Shown piece by piece: positions 1 to 12,632 of a stretch of 64,000 nt of DNA (position 1 is its first letter; each line of letters begins with the position of its first letter). This stretch comes from Limnephilus marmoratus (taxonomy: Eukaryota; Arthropoda; Insecta; Trichoptera; Limnephilidae): the NCBI GenBank assembly GCA_917880885.1, contig OU862909.1, forward strand, positions 30,502,405-30,566,404, read 5' to 3'. The position numbers and the translations under genes were made by a program. The notes beneath the pieces are model-generated. The model was not told where the DNA came from and ran no database searches. It saw only the letters and a list, made by a program, of their open reading frames with translations.

Positions 1-179
1 GATTTTACTATTTTAATTTCTATAATAAGGGTAAGGACATACGTGAGATGGTAATTCTGTTTATTTGTAATCTATTTTACAGATGTTAGCAGTAGTGTGA
101 CGTCCAATACTTATAATCCATTTCTTTATATCTTGTTTGAATTTGGTCATTGATATACATGGTCGAAGGTCTTAACTCC

Positions 180-340
180 CATAAGAAGTAACTTATCGAA
201 AAAAGCAAAGCTTGCCGACACGCTAGTGGTTGATATCTATATTATATTAAAAATATATTTGCACTAGTGTCAAAATCCAGAGAGAAAATTGGGGAATACG
301 TTCGTATGGACAAAACGCCGCCCGGTTTCCTCTTATGGAG
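180..340 (+). repeat. Repeat E, copy 1 (uninterrupted)
   Basis: AAGAAGTAACTTATCGAAAA, GATATCTATATTATATTAAAA, TTTGCACTAGTGTCAAAATC and GTATGGACAAAACGCCGCCC are contiguous here; in copy 2 they are separated by two insertions. Confidence 0.75.
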
Positions 341-788
341 CTAAATAAGTAAAGCTTATATGTAGGCGGGTTCAGGTGGGTTTGTGAATATAACTTATCA
401 CGTTGGTACCATTCAAAGGCATAAGAAATAAAATCTCGTCGTTAGAAATTGGATTTTAGGATTCCGAAAAAATGGAATTAAATATCATGAAGCGTATTCA
501 AATTTGAAGAATTTATATTAAAATCTCAGATTAAGATTTTTTAGATTTTCCACGATTTTTGTTACGTGAATAAAATCCTTATTTTTATTCATCTTTACAG
601 ATGAACTTTCACCCACTAATAAAATATTCAACGAAGCACTCACTTCAAATCCAATAGAATTGTCAATCACACGTCACGAAGTGAATAATAAAATCAACAA
701 ATTCTGTGGGATTCCTTATAACCTAATTATTTTATTCGGAGAAATATTTTACTTATTTGAATAACACAAAAAAAAATTATCGTTCAAT
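341..788. other. Anonymous AT-rich DNA
   Basis: No coding frame, repeat match or inverted ends seen. Confidence 0.5.
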
Positions 789-792
789 TTTT

Positions 793-1167
793 AATTTGAG
801 AGGTGGGTACGGTACCGCGCGTCGCCCCGGGAACAATTTATTGGATAATCACCACCTCTTCACCCTCAGTGGTTTGCTACGTTTGGTGACTTGGCAGGGG
901 TGCACGGGTTCATCAGGTGATGTGCGTTTAGGTCTTGGCGGCGGATGCGCCTGCCTATCAGCTACGTGGCGGGCCAGACCGTAGGAAGCCGGTTTTGGGA
1001 GACCCTTTAACCTCTCCTGGTAGTGTCCTATCGTCTTAACCTTTTTCTTTCCCTGAGCTTCCTTTCCTTCATTTCCTTATAAAGAACCACCTCATCTCCA
1101 AAAATGACATAGGCCCTGAAAAATTAGTTTCCTCAGAGACTCCTGTGTGAGGTTAATGAAAAAAAAT
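793..1167 (+). mobile_element. Family A retroposon copy
   Basis: 5' end AATTTGAGAGGTGGGTACGG, internal GGATAATCACCACCTCT and TGGTTTGCTACGTTTGGTGA, 3' end ATGACATAGGCCCTGA with a degraded hairpin and an A-run. Near full length, diverged. Confidence 0.8.
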
Positions 1168-1179
1168 AATAATTTTTTA

Positions 1180-1490
1180 CATGTGATATTTTTTCCATTA
1201 AAAACAAAAAAAAAATCATTTCGCCACTGATCACACTCCTAAATATCGTGACGGGATCACGTGATATGCACGCTGTTTCGTGTGTTACCGTGCTGCAGAA
1301 ACGAGACGGAGAGCTTACCACGTAACCCGCTAGGCGCTAGGCTGTACCCGACAGTTGATGTGTGATGAAAAAGTATTTTTATCTTTAATTGAAAAAAAAA
1401 TCATCCGACAACAAAATAACGTTTATATTTTTTACTCCAAATATGCTCAGGAATCGCTGAATAAAATCCTTTGGATACGTGCTGTTACAC
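1180..1490 (+). repeat. Unclassified repeat, copy 1
   Basis: Pairs with 28985-29260: CGCCACTGATCACAC, ATATGCTCAGGAATCG, TAAAATCCTTTGG. Ends TGTTACACCCTGTAT. No coding. Confidence 0.6.
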
Positions 1491-2544
1491 CCTGTATTTT
1501 CAAAAAAATATATTTTTAATAAATTCTCATTTGATACACCATTTATTTTCTTTGACACATTTCTTAAATCCTTTTTATCCTATTTGACAATTTCTTTTCC
1601 AGACAATACTCGGTGAAACTAATCCTTATTAACATTATGTTAAGTCTATTGTCTCCGTCCCAAGAAGCTCTGAAAAATCAAATCTGATCATCAAATTATA
1701 TTACGTACTCATATGGAACAATATCACTAAAGGATTCATTTTTTCTCTTTTACACGTTTCAAGAAGTACTTATTATACTATTTGCAGCAGTAAACAGTTT
1801 TATAGCTGCCATTCTAAGGAACGCGTGGAATCTTTTTCTCGCGTATTTGATATTTAATAACATAACCCTGATTCTTTTTTCAGTTGGCTAAGATAACCCA
1901 ACGCTCTGTGATGAATAAACTATGTTTTAATCAACGAATTGGATGTACAATCATAATCATAATACTTATGGAGCAACCCACGTAATCATTGTAGTGTATT
2001 ATTAATGCTATTTATGAGGACATGTCCGAAATCATATCCTGTATTACGGTATTAACTTTCACAGTGGAAAATGTTCTGGATTGAAACTAGACCTTGTTTG
2101 TGTATCAGCCAGCATCTTTGCTATCCTTGCTATGTTAGACATTTCTTGCTCTAATTTAAGCAGGCTAAATCTACCGCTCAAGCCGTCATAAGTTGCAGAA
2201 TAGTTCCTATTTTAAACACCGCGCCGAGGCGCTCACACGCCAAATCTGACATTTACTTAAATCGAACGTTATTAATACAGTAGCGTCTGCGTGGTTGAAT
2301 TTCAGAACCTGGTTTCGATTGCATGTCCGACGACACGCCTTACACGCCGCACCACAAATAACATCTGTGAACGTGGATTTTCAGACGAAGCTACCGTTGT
2401 AATTCGGTTTCTAATTCAAGAATTCTTCACAAGATGTCACCACTTTTGTCGGCAAGACGCATAGGGACGTGTCCTTGCTAGTTATAAGTTCTACGAATTT
2501 GTGAACCTGGAGTATCTCCCGGATTCAAGCGGCTGTATATTACA
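1491..2544. other. Anonymous DNA
   Basis: AT-rich at first, with more GC from 2210 on, likely part of the decayed hAT fragment that is clear from 2545. No gene supported. Confidence 0.45.
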
Positions 2545-2740
2545 TATGATGCCATCGCCCGACCCGGTTACTAGCCATCATCGACACGCTGACAGTGGAT
2601 ATGAGGAACGGGCTAATTTTGGAACCAGTTCGTATTGGATTTATAAAATGATCACCAACACTAACTGGACGAAGCCGAACCAAGAGCCGCCCGCAGGGCC
2701 TAGCAGTAAAAACCTGTGGAGCGGGTTTATAACTGCTAGT
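2545..2740 (-). mobile_element. Fragment of the same hAT family
   Basis: GGATTTATAAAATGATCACC, AGCCGCCCGCAGGGCCTAG and CCCGGTTACTAGC match the interior of 60069-60963 in inverse orientation. The open frame at 2501-2821 overlaps this and is not a gene. Ends of the element are not visible here. Confidence 0.75.
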
Positions 2741-3571
2741 AATATTTTAATACTTCCCACCGAAATTTACGTAAATTACCTAATTGCACAAGTATGGACT
2801 ATTAAACTCATCGAGCGATGAGGAATGACGATGTTATGGAATGATAAATAATCAAAGAAAAATATTCTGATAAGGGATTTAAAAATTGTTTTCGATGGTT
2901 AATTTTATTAATAGTGCACAGACTCTAGCAAAACAAATTCTAATTAAAATTAGCACCATGCTGATGGTAGGGGCAACTTTATCAAACATTAACTCGTAAA
3001 CCCGCCTAAAAATAAATTGCAGTCGTTTTTGAAAGATCGCAATCAAAATATCGTGATTTCCCGGTACATAGAGATGTCCCGATTAAGATGACAGTAGAGA
3101 GCATAGATATACCACACATGCTCTCTATGCTATACGACATGTCATGTCTACAATAGATTTGTTTTTCAAGAAAAAAGAAACACGTTTCTCTATTAAATTC
3201 ATATACAATACCTACACGTAATATTGGTGATATCTGGGCTTTCGGCCTATATACTGTTTGTGTTCCAAGCTATGCTAAGCTCGACATTCCAACCAAGCCG
3301 AGCTTATTATCAACTGATACACCGGGCCTATGTATCTATCCTGCACTCATATACAGGAAACTCTTCAATCCTTACATTTTCATCATGTCCGTTTTTCTTC
3401 GGACGTACAGTATTTCGTAAAATAGTCATTATTAAGGTGATACTCAAAAGAGTTCATAATCTACTCTTTCACAGATGGTGCGAGAATTATTATTTAGGAA
3501 AAACGCTATATACAAGTTATGCTTTAATTGTTTGCACCTGTACTTACGTAATATGAATATTAATAAAGAGT
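2741..3571. other. Anonymous AT-rich DNA
   Basis: A small mirrored pair (GAGAGCATAGATATACC / ATGCTCTCTATGC near 3095-3130) forms a hairpin. The 110-codon frame at 3224 lacks an ATG and any motif. Confidence 0.45.
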
Positions 3572-4560
3572 TTGGTCCATGAACAAAGGCTCAAATCACC
3601 TATACAAATATTTCCGCTTTGCAATAAAATCCAACAAATGGAATATTTCCGAACGCACCCGAAAACTAAACACTGTTTTAAAAAGGTGGTGAAATACGCT
3701 TTCAAATTTTATAATTCGAAATCTAATATACAAAATTCTCGTGTCACGGTGTTTGTTACCATACTCCTGCGAAACGGCTGGACCAATTTTGATGAAATTT
3801 TGTGTGCTTATCTGGTAGGTCTGAGAATCGACCAACATCTATTTTTCATACCCCTAAAAGTAAAGGGTGTTCCACTCCGAAGAAAATTATTTTCCCCATA
3901 CATTTTGTATGGAACGAATTCTCCTATTTTGAAAGAACTGCAGCAATATTGTAAGGGGTATAATATAGAACTGTGAACCGGGGGAGGGGGGGAGGGGGGA
4001 GGGGGGAAAGGAACTCAGGAAGGGGGGTTAGCGGGACGGGGGAAGGGGAGAAGTGGAGTGGGGAGAGGGAGAGGGAACGCGAAAGGGGAAAGGATACGCA
4101 GGGAGAAACAATTTAGATCAATTCAGCTAATAAGTTGACAACAGTTTTTGATTCTGAGGCGGTACGAAGTTCGCCGGATCAGCTAGTAATTATATAATTT
4201 TTGAAATATAAAAATTTTAAGTGCTGACATTAAAAAGTTTTAAAAATGGCTCACCTTGTGTCTTTTTACTGATAACGAAAAAATAAAAACCCACACATAT
4301 TAATATACGTAATCGTCGACACACTTTTTTGTCATTTCATGTAAAAATAAATCATAACAGTTTAATTTTTTTTCAAATGTGGCCGGAAACTTTGGCTTCA
4401 TAAAGGTGTACATTTTAATAATTTTGTTGTTAACTTTTAGATTTGAATATAAAATTTGGTGATTTATCTTTCTAACAGAGTTTAGATCACATTTTTAACC
4501 ATGATCGTAAGGGAGGCACAACGACTTCTATGAGACCTGTATGAATTATTCCGAAAAGCG
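3572..4560 (+). repeat. Repeat C, copy 1 (interrupted)
   Basis: Pairs with 7905-8430: CAAATATTTCCGCTTTGC, AAAAGGTGGTGAAATACGC, ACACTTTTTTGTCATTTC, GGAAACTTTGGCTTC, AACCATGATCGTAAGG, GAGACCTGTATGA. The Helitron-like element at 3722-4186 interrupts it. No reverse transcriptase or transposase motif. Confidence 0.75.
3722..4186 (+). mobile_element. Helitron-like non-autonomous element, 465 bp, inserted in repeat C
   Basis: Begins TCTAATATACAAAATTCTCG and ends GGATCAGCTAG, next to host A and T. Compared with the paralogous repeat C at 7.9-8.4 kb, where this segment is absent (GAAA|TATACATATT), the insertion falls between A and T and has no target duplication, as known for Helitrons (TC...CTRR). 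Contains the widespread insect motif TTTGTTACCATACTCCTGCG. A G-rich stretch lies at 3977-4090. Confidence 0.7.
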
Positions 4561-5027
4561 AACTATTTAAAAAAACCAAAGACGTCAATAAAGTGAAACT
4601 CAAACGGAAGCTACACTTCATCAGGAATAATTAACTAAATAATTACCTGTTTTTCTCTTTCTTTCTACTTATTTTTAATATATATTCATCTCTATTTTAT
4701 TTAGATTTTTCGAATTTCTCCTAAGTGCACAATATTTTAGTATGTAACCGTATGTACACCTACACATATAGATGATCCAGAAGTCTCAATTGATCCTATT
4801 ATATACTTATTTATTGCATAATGTTATTCTATTTTTATAATTAGTGTAACTCGCTCATCAAGCACAAGAACTAGCTTCTTATTTGGGAGATTGCAATTTT
4901 TAAATAATTTCTGTACCGATATGTAGATAATTTCTATAACTCCACTGTACAATTATTCATATATCTATTCAATCAGATATCTTCTGATACTAAGTTTTTA
5001 GATCATGAGGAAAGCAATTTTCGAATT

Positions 5028-5637
5028 CTTCTTCTTATCCTTGTGCCCTGTCCGTTCAGCGAACGTTGGCTATCATGTTGGCTATGCGGACTTTGTTTAC
5101 TGCGGCCCGCAACAGCTCAACAGTAGACTGGCCAAACCACTGTCTTAGGTTTTTCACCCATGAGATTCTCCGTCTTCCAGGGCCCCGTCTTCCGACAATC
5201 TTTCCCTACATTATGAGATGCAAGATCTCATACTTCTCTGGTTGTCTCATCACATGTCCAAGATATTGAAGTTTTCGGATTTTTATAGTTTTAATAACTT
5301 ATTTTTCTTTATTCATCCGAATCACAACATCTTCATTCGTAACCCTGCTCATCCAGCTTATTTTAAGTATTCTTCTTTAGATCCTCATCCCGAATGCCTC
5401 AAGTCGCCTAATTAGTTTTTCAGTAAGCATCCACACTTCCATTCCATAAAATAATATTGAAAACACGTAGCATCTGACCATTCGCATTCGTAATCCAAGG
5501 TTTAGATCATGACTGCAGAACATCTTTTTCATGCGAATAAAGGTTGCACGAGCTTGCTCAATGCGGCATTTGATTTCAACCGAAGGATCCCATCTATCAT
5601 TTAAATTGCAGCAAGAATACTGTATAAATTTGTACAT
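5028..5637 (-). pseudogene. Non-LTR retrotransposon RT C-terminal fragment, copy 1
   Basis: Same LINE family as 33311-33912 and in the same orientation. The 86-codon frame 5377-5637 reads RIEQARATFIRMKKMFCSHD, LNLGLRMRMVRCYVFSILFY and GMEVWMLTEKLIRRLEAF; further 3' the frame is broken but the nucleotide match continues through the GGGCCCCGTCTTCC region to an AAG-rich tail near 5028. Dead copy. Confidence 0.75.
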
Positions 5638-7904
5638 AGTCTTAGCTAGGACTCACACCTCTCCAAATAATATATAAAATGATTTGAAGGTTTAGGTGAG
5701 AACTAAAATAATTAGTTGGAAAAATTATTCATAGATGTCATTAGGTTCAAATTTCCATTCAGCCAGGGAGGTTACGTTATAAAAACCTCGGTTTTAGGTT
5801 TTTATATTCTCTTCTCTTCGCTATAGCTTTCTAACAAGTAAACATAAACTCCTTGGTCTGTCTTGGGTAGTTTGGATCTCCTGATATTCACAATGTAATT
5901 GGGAATAGAGCAAATAAAATTACGAGTCCTTTTAAAGTTTCCTAAAGATGCGTTATTATTTACAAGTTCCTTCCTCCAAAATTTTACAAATACAATACTC
6001 TATACCTTCTCTAGTTTCGTTACTTGAATTACTCGAGTTACTTTCGAATACTCACAATAAATCAAATGTTATTTAAACGTCTTCGTGTTTTACATATTAA
6101 ATGCACTATAAAATAACACTCGGAGGTATAACGGTCCGTTACATTAGTGTAACATTTTGAAATATCCTAATAGTGACTCGAAAACATCAAAATTTTATTT
6201 AATTCACTACAGATTTTTCTGCATTATAATTGATATGGCGGTCTTTATGAGTAATCTGAGTTTTACAACAGAGAGAGGGTTCATTTTTACCTATAACTGC
6301 ATACTCATCTCAAATTTTGATTCAACTGGACGATCGATATATTAAAAAACCGCAAGGTGTTATAAAATATGTTTCACTTTGTTTTCACAAGTTCCGAACT
6401 AACTTGTTCATTTTCATACTTATTATATCAATCCGTTTTCGCATTTATTTGACCGCACAGGAACCAATCAATCAATCAATATAACTCCCAACATAACCAT
6501 TATATTTCGTAATTTTTGTGAGGAGGAAATACACCAATAAACAAATTAAAAATTTGCCAATAGGTTGTCATTAGGTTTAATTCCTTCTTAAATCAGCTAT
6601 GTACTAAGAAACAATGTACTTAGCTCTATTATTTATCAGATTTCATCGGGCAAACAGCTGTTACTTAACGAATCTCCTACAGTTCAAATGCTAATACAGT
6701 TGGCCAGAGCAATTTACGCGCTCTTTCTGATGGCGTGCGGGCCCAAAATGGCTTCCATGCGCTGGAACCGATAATTGGACGTCACCCTGGCCCCAGTATA
6801 ACTGTGGTGGCCATGAACGATAACCCACGATGACACTCCGTTGGATTTCACGTGAGCTAACTGACTTACAAACCCTTTTTGATTGTGTTTAAAGCGTTAT
6901 TTATTGACGCGTATCTAAAGCCAATCGGTTCCAGAGAGTTGAGAATCCCCCATTTAGTTAATCCTAGGGATATACCTACATTTGACACTATTTCTTGCCT
7001 TTTGTTTTGTGTATGTTCCCGCCTTTAAAGTCGTATGCAAATGCACTAATGTGAATAAACCTTGTGTCTTTAAACCAACCTCTCTTATCAATCCCCTTTT
7101 TCTCTCTCATGTCTTCGTTTCACCACCCGTATTTACAGGAAAATATGCCATAAAGTAAACCCACACTTTGGAAGAGAGTCTCTACCGCATTTGCTAGCCG
7201 CGGGATTGAAGTAACCCTTACATATTTGTTCCTTACAGTGGGTGCCTAACTTAAGATAACCTAACACTCTCGCTCTACGTGGGCATTATATTGCAAAAAC
7301 CTAACATTGCCGCCCCCGACCTCCTAACTTAACACAGCGTTCGCCAAATCAATCACTTATTTCAGTCACACAAAGCTCATCATACACTTGTGAAGGTGGG
7401 TACTCCGAATAACCTAAAAATGTATAATAAATTTATTATATTTATGAAGAGTTGGCGATAAATCACAGCTTAGATAAAACGGATCACTTTGTCCTTAAAC
7501 GAACCTTAATTAAAATCTTTAAAAAAGCTGGCTGTTAATCAATCTCGTTTTTCTTTACGGCGCTTTTAGATCGAGAAACCTTTATGTACTTCGAACGAAA
7601 TGTGAAAAGTCTAAAAGGAATTTTATTACCTTTGTAATAAAACGAAGTTATCAGAAGGAGCCGGTATTAGAAACGTGCGTATGTTCGAAAGCTAAATATT
7701 TTATCTGTGATTTTCTCAGACATGTAGTGATGGATGCGGGGATTAAGAATACGAGAGTAAAATGGAAGAATGGAATAACATAAATCATAGCAAAAATTCT
7801 GGAATTAAATGTTGTATGATATTATCAATTCATTTTTCCATGCGTAATCTTTTCGCTCTTCGCAAAGATTTTTTTACTAATGTACTTTGGTTTTACGTTA
7901 ACCC
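5638..7904. other. Anonymous DNA
   Basis: AT-rich with (ATCA)n at 6465-6480 and the possible LTR remnant at 6690-7240. No gene supported. Confidence 0.45.
7054..7059 (+). promoter_or_regulatory. AATAAA in a possible LTR remnant
   Basis: The 6690-7240 stretch is GC-richer at its start, contains GTGAATAAACCTTGTG and ends CTTACAGTGGGTGCC, which recalls an LTR end and primer-binding region. No second LTR or gag/pol frame is present. Confidence 0.15.
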
Positions 7905-8430
7905 TCAGCCCTCGACCATATTTTGTCAGAGGGTAAAAATATTTCCGCTTTGAAATGAAATCCATATAATTTGAATATTTAACGTATCCAAAAACTGTAT
8001 TGAAAAGGTGATGAAATACCCTTTCACATTTTATAATAATTAGAAATATACATATTATATTTGAAATGTAAAAAATTTGCATGCAAACATAAAAGTTTTT
8101 AAAACGTTTATTCTAACTTAAATTACTGAATAAAAATAAAAACACATACGTAATTTATTAGGCAAATGTATTATAAGCATTATCGTCAACTCACTTTTTT
8201 GTCGTTTCACGCAAAAAGTAATTAATTAAAAAAATTTCAAAGTTTCATATTTTTTTTCAAATGGCGGTCGGAAACTTTGGCTTCGTAAAAGTATACATTT
8301 TAATTATTTTGCTATTATCATAAAGCTTGGTATTTTCTCTCTCTTACTTCGTTTAGAACATATTTCTAACCATGATAGTAAGGCAGACACAGCGATTCCT
8401 AAGAGACCTGTATGAGTTGTTAAAAAAACC
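7905..8430 (+). repeat. Repeat C, copy 2 (uninterrupted)
   Basis: Same block order as copy 1 without the Helitron-like insert, so it serves as an empty site. Confidence 0.75.
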
Positions 8431-9194
8431 GTATAAATAGACCTTACTGACTGGTTTCTGTGTGTTTTTCTGTATTTCTTTTCTATATTTTTGCACAGCT
8501 TCCACTCAGTGTCGGTCATCAGGATATGATGCATATTTTAATTAATCGTCAAAAAACTTGGGTCGAATTGAACTCCTGGAATCATTTAAACAAATTTGTG
8601 ACACATTTAAGAACCACAACCAAAACATACTTTGACTCCAAAGCGCCTCAATTTGTTATTGACTGTCGAAGAAGTAGGAGTGGGAGAAATATGATCGATA
8701 TTTGTCTGCACATCCGATTGAATCGATCTAACCAATTAAAATGATTGATTAAGGAGTATATTTCTGCTCTTCTCATTATAAATAGTTTCGTTTAAATGGT
8801 ATAATTTTTAGAAATGATTAAAGCATCCTTTTCTAATTGAAATGTTTTAATTAAATTTGTTATATTGTCTATTCCACCTCCTTCCTAAGCACATATTTTT
8901 TGATAACCTTGCAATGTCTACCGTGGTATGCTTGGTATTTGGTACTGGTAGGTATACTGTTTATCTTATGAAGTAAACCACGATTAATCAGACAAATAAA
9001 TAATCATTTAGATGAAAAAACAGGATTCATTTTATTTTCTCCCAATGCGAGGGAAGCCTATACTCAGATTACATATTATGAAATTTAGACGCACAACTAT
9101 TTATGTGTTGTCAAAAACGAGTCGTCGATTTTAAAAAATTGATGAGTTCAATTTCAGTCGGCTGCTATGACGATTCGCTGAAACAGCGAATGCG
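8431..9194. other. Anonymous AT-rich DNA
   Basis: Frames present lack ATG starts or motifs. Confidence 0.5.
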
Positions 9195-9471
9195 GGTTGA
9201 GAGAGTCTGGCTGGAGAGGTCTAGGTTAGGTCTCCTTCTACCAGTCTGTCCCGATCCGACCCGACATACAGTTGGTGGAACGCATTCGCCGCTAAGACCT
9301 AGACAAACCTCACCTTATGGGCAAGACCTGATCACACATCACCTGATGAACCCGTGCACTCCTGTTAAGCCACCAAACATATTGAACCACTTTGGATGAC
9401 CTATGGCAGGGGTGTTGGTTATCCAATAAATGGTTCCCGGGGTCGCGGTACCTGTACTCTCCTCCCGAATT
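9195..9471 (-). mobile_element. Family A copy, 3' part missing
   Basis: Contains the 5' two thirds (complement of GGTACCGCGACCCCGGGAAC, ACCTAGACAAACCTCACC, CACTTTGGATGACC). The 3' tail with A-run is absent. Confidence 0.75.
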
Positions 9472-9530
9472 GGTTGGCTTTAACTATGTCTATTTAGTGG
9501 TGTAGCTAGCACGGGTGGCACCTGGGGCGG

Positions 9531-9712
9531 ATGTCACCCCCCCCATCGGGTGTCACCCCCCATCGGGTGTCACCCCCCATCTGGTGTCACCCCCATCGGG
9601 TGTCACCCCCCATCGGGTGTCACCCCCTATCGGGTGTCACTCCACATCGGGTGTCACCCCCCATCGGGTGTCACCATCCATCGGGTGTCACCCCCCATCG
9701 GGTGGCAGATGC
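9531..9712. repeat. Short minisatellite, 17-19 bp unit, about ten units
   Basis: CATCGGGTGTCACCCCC is repeated with small changes; all three plus frames stay open, giving spurious Pro/His/Ser ORFs. Confidence 0.95.
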
Positions 9713-10654
9713 TACCCAAACTTTTCTTCTCCCTCCCCTTCCCCTAGCTTCATAAACATTCCCAACAATAGTGTTACTGTTTCCAAACAATTGTGTTCGG
9801 ATTCACAGTAAAATAAGCCCACAGAATTCAGTCACTTCACTATGCTGTTCTCCCGTACACAAATGAGATTCAATCCCCGTACACGAAATACCTTTAACAT
9901 CGGCATCACCTGTACCTACGAATAAACGCAAAACAACTTGTTTGCAAAAGGCCCGGAAGACTCGAAGCAGTTCCTGGAAACTCAATCAACTAATTTAATT
10001 ATTTAAGTAATGGTTTAATTCAGTAAAGTGTACCAAAGGTTCACAGGTAAAACTCTAATTAACCGAACTTCAAAGGACCAATTAAGATTTTTAGCAAATT
10101 CCAATAAAGGATACAAATACTTGATGAAGTCAATCTGCTTAATGATTGGTGATTTACGGAGATTAAGCGACAGGTTAAATATTTGTTTACCAAATATTGG
10201 GAACGTGTTACTTACTGTTAACAGTGATTTTTTTTTAATGTGGCCAATTAAAAGTAGCCTCTCGAAAGTGCTGATAACAAAAGTCACATTTCGTAATTAA
10301 ATTTTGTCATTTCCAGAAAAGTAAGGAATCAAATATGTAACAGATTTACACAAACTACTCAACATTTGACGGTGATCTTTCCTATCGGAGGATGAATAGC
10401 ATCAGAACAATCTTGCCCTTGCAGCGCAAAGAAACTTATTGGAACTAGTCCTGGGTCGATCGTGAACTACCCGATCATTGCAATCCGATCACGAACCAAC
10501 AATGATCGATCGGATTACTTTTTCGAAGAAGATTCGATCGTCAGTACCCGTGTCCCATTTGGCGAGCCCCGCCGGTTTGGCGAGCGATTACAAATGTATA
10601 TATTTTGTAGACCGGGCATCTCGAATCTCCATCTCGCGACAGACTAATACAGAA
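9713..10654. other. Anonymous DNA with a CGATC cluster
   Basis: Six GATC sites, five of them CGATC, fall within about 85 bp (10452-10540). No gene supported. Confidence 0.45.
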
Positions 10655-10835
10655 GGTAACTATGGTCTAAAACGTTACTTGAAATGGCCTTAACCTTATT
10701 GGTGACCAGATCTGAAAAGCCGGGTACTTCCCCACCATCCTCTTCCCCATCTCCTTCCCCACCCACTACATTCAGCCTCACATAGTGTCACTGGCTCCAG
10801 AGGGGAGCAGTAGGGACTCTTGTGGAAATAGGGTC
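10655..10835 (+). mobile_element. SINE-1 fragment (3' half)
   Basis: AACGTTACTTGAAATGGCC, GGTGACCAGATCTGAAAAGC and GGGAGCAGTAGGGACTCTTG. The CCCCAATTGGGG block is deleted. Confidence 0.75.
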
Positions 10836-12185
10836 TACCTTCAGTACCTACTAGCAATTTCTTACCTACGTCTACTTACTACTTACTAACGGTTACTCAG
10901 GTCTCGGGTAAACGGGTACTTTCCATTGACGGTGGCGGCAGGCGGCACATGAGTCTCTTCTCTAAGGCATTTTTTCAATGTGTAACCTGACCCGATCACT
11001 TTGTCACTTTTCGCCATTCGTGATCGTGACAATAACATTTGGGATTTATTTATTTTTTTTATATTTATTATTTTCCAACGTTTGACTACCCGATGAAGAG
11101 TCCTTCATTAGTCACCCTTTCTGTCCTGGATATTTCAAGGATGCGCTTATAGACCTACTTTTCTAAAGCTTCTACCTTCCGTATAAAAGGTTGGCTTACA
11201 GAAGAAAAGTGAACAAATGTATATGCTAACGAATCATTCTGATTCTTGAACTCGCGCCAAACAATCTCAACTCACACTCTAACTTCTTAAGATGGATTAA
11301 ATCTAAAAAAGTCGTTAACCCAAGTACCTAAGTTTAGTATTTATTTTGAGAAACGCGTGATATCAATAAGTACCATTACAAAATTCTTTTGTACTTTTCG
11401 ATGCTAGTAGAAACTTTTGCTTTCGGAAATATTCAGTAAGCCCACATGTGTTACGTGCTTCTTTTCTAGCCTTACGCAATATAAGCCATCAAAAGCTGAT
11501 TATGCCTTTGGATGTATTTTTATTTCATTATAAAGCTATTTTCTTTACAAAAGCATAAAAAAATATTACATCACCAAAAAAAAATAAATCATATCTCGTA
11601 CATGAATAATCATTTTATGAGATAAAAGATCACGCCATAGATAGGCCTATAACAATGAACTTTTTTAAGAAATTTATTCGTTCATGTATAAAATCCAATA
11701 CCCGCGAGTACCTAATACGCGAGTACCGAGCGGGGAGATATTTCTTGTGCTTTACTTTTGAAAGTCATAGAAAGACAATTTATCAAAAAATACATCAATA
11801 TTACGGTCACGCAAAATACAGTTTTACACTTGGTAACTCCCCTCGCCTCTTCTGAAGAGTTAGTCAATTTTTCTTAAACTATAAAAGGCTTTTGTAAAAG
11901 TGAAAGAGAAAACTTACATATGGAAGTAAGAAATATAAATTGGAAAACACTTTTATTTTTCTCGATTTGTTTACAAACTTTTGTTCAGATACTAATAATT
12001 TTTGTTGTCATAAACAATTATATCGTTTTTGTTTTTTACAAAATTTGGAAGCCTAGATTTTAAGCACCTAACCTAACCTAACTCAAGACTAAAATCAGTT
12101 TAATTATAATACAATTTCGTTATACAAAAAATAAAAATAACTTGTTTTCACTTAATTTAATTCTGTTAGGTTAGAAATAAATATA
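10836..12185. other. Anonymous AT-rich DNA
   Basis: Contains CACCTAACCTAACCTAACT (12065-12083), a short run of the insect telomere-type unit, probably incidental. No gene supported. Confidence 0.5.
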
Positions 12186-12275
12186 GAGGAAAAAAATTTA
12201 AAATGTTTTCATATATTATATTATTATAATAGAATTGCACCATGAATTTTCAGTATCAAAAATAGAAATACAAAG
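12186..12275 (+). repeat. Flank shared upstream of two SINE-2 copies (first)
   Basis: TATTATATTATTATAATAG, AATTGCACCATGAATTTTC and AAAAATAGAAATACAAAGAC also precede the SINE-2 at 63955. Confidence 0.8.
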
Positions 12276-12470
12276 ACCGGTCGGTGGCTGAGTTGGCATC
12301 GCGTTTGGATCCCACCCAGACGTCCTGTGTTCGATTACTCGGCTGGCTAAGTCCTCCTTCACGACACAAGCAACATTTTTCACTTACCGTGGTGGTAGTG
12401 GGAGATTTTCAAATATTGTCGGGTTATTCGTAACCCGGGAAGGTTTGTCTTTCTTGAAATAAAAATTAAC
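12276..12470 (+). mobile_element. SINE-2, short tRNA-derived SINE
   Basis: Head: GGTCGGTGGCTGAGTTGGC (box A region) and TGTGTTCGATTACTCGGC (box B). Body: CACGACACAAGCAACATTTT, GTGGTGGTAGTGGGAGATTT, TTATTCGTAACCCGGGAA, TTTGTCTTTCTTGAAATAAA. About 190 bp. About 90 bp upstream are shared with the copy at the end of the window. Confidence 0.85.
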
Positions 12471-12632
12471 CTGACTGTCCTGTTTTAACTCGACCATTTG
12501 GCATTTCGTCTGTAAATTGGTTTGTTACGTTCCTGAAAATTTTTCGCGATACGTTGCGGTTCCAGGTTCAATGGTGGCCGTTTTAAGAACGACCCCTAAG
12601 TCTACAAATTTCTAATCATTTGCATTGCATTT

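Noticed and set aside
2501..2821. 106-codon plus-strand ORF with moderate GC
   Set aside because: It overlaps a fragment of the hAT family seen at 60069-60963 and has no ATG at its start.
9515..9811. Three overlapping Pro/His/Ser-rich ORFs
   Set aside because: Produced by the 17-19-bp minisatellite in all frames.
12065..12083. Telomere repeat array (CCTAA)n
   Set aside because: Only about three units, with a similar short run in the centre of a MITE; incidental.
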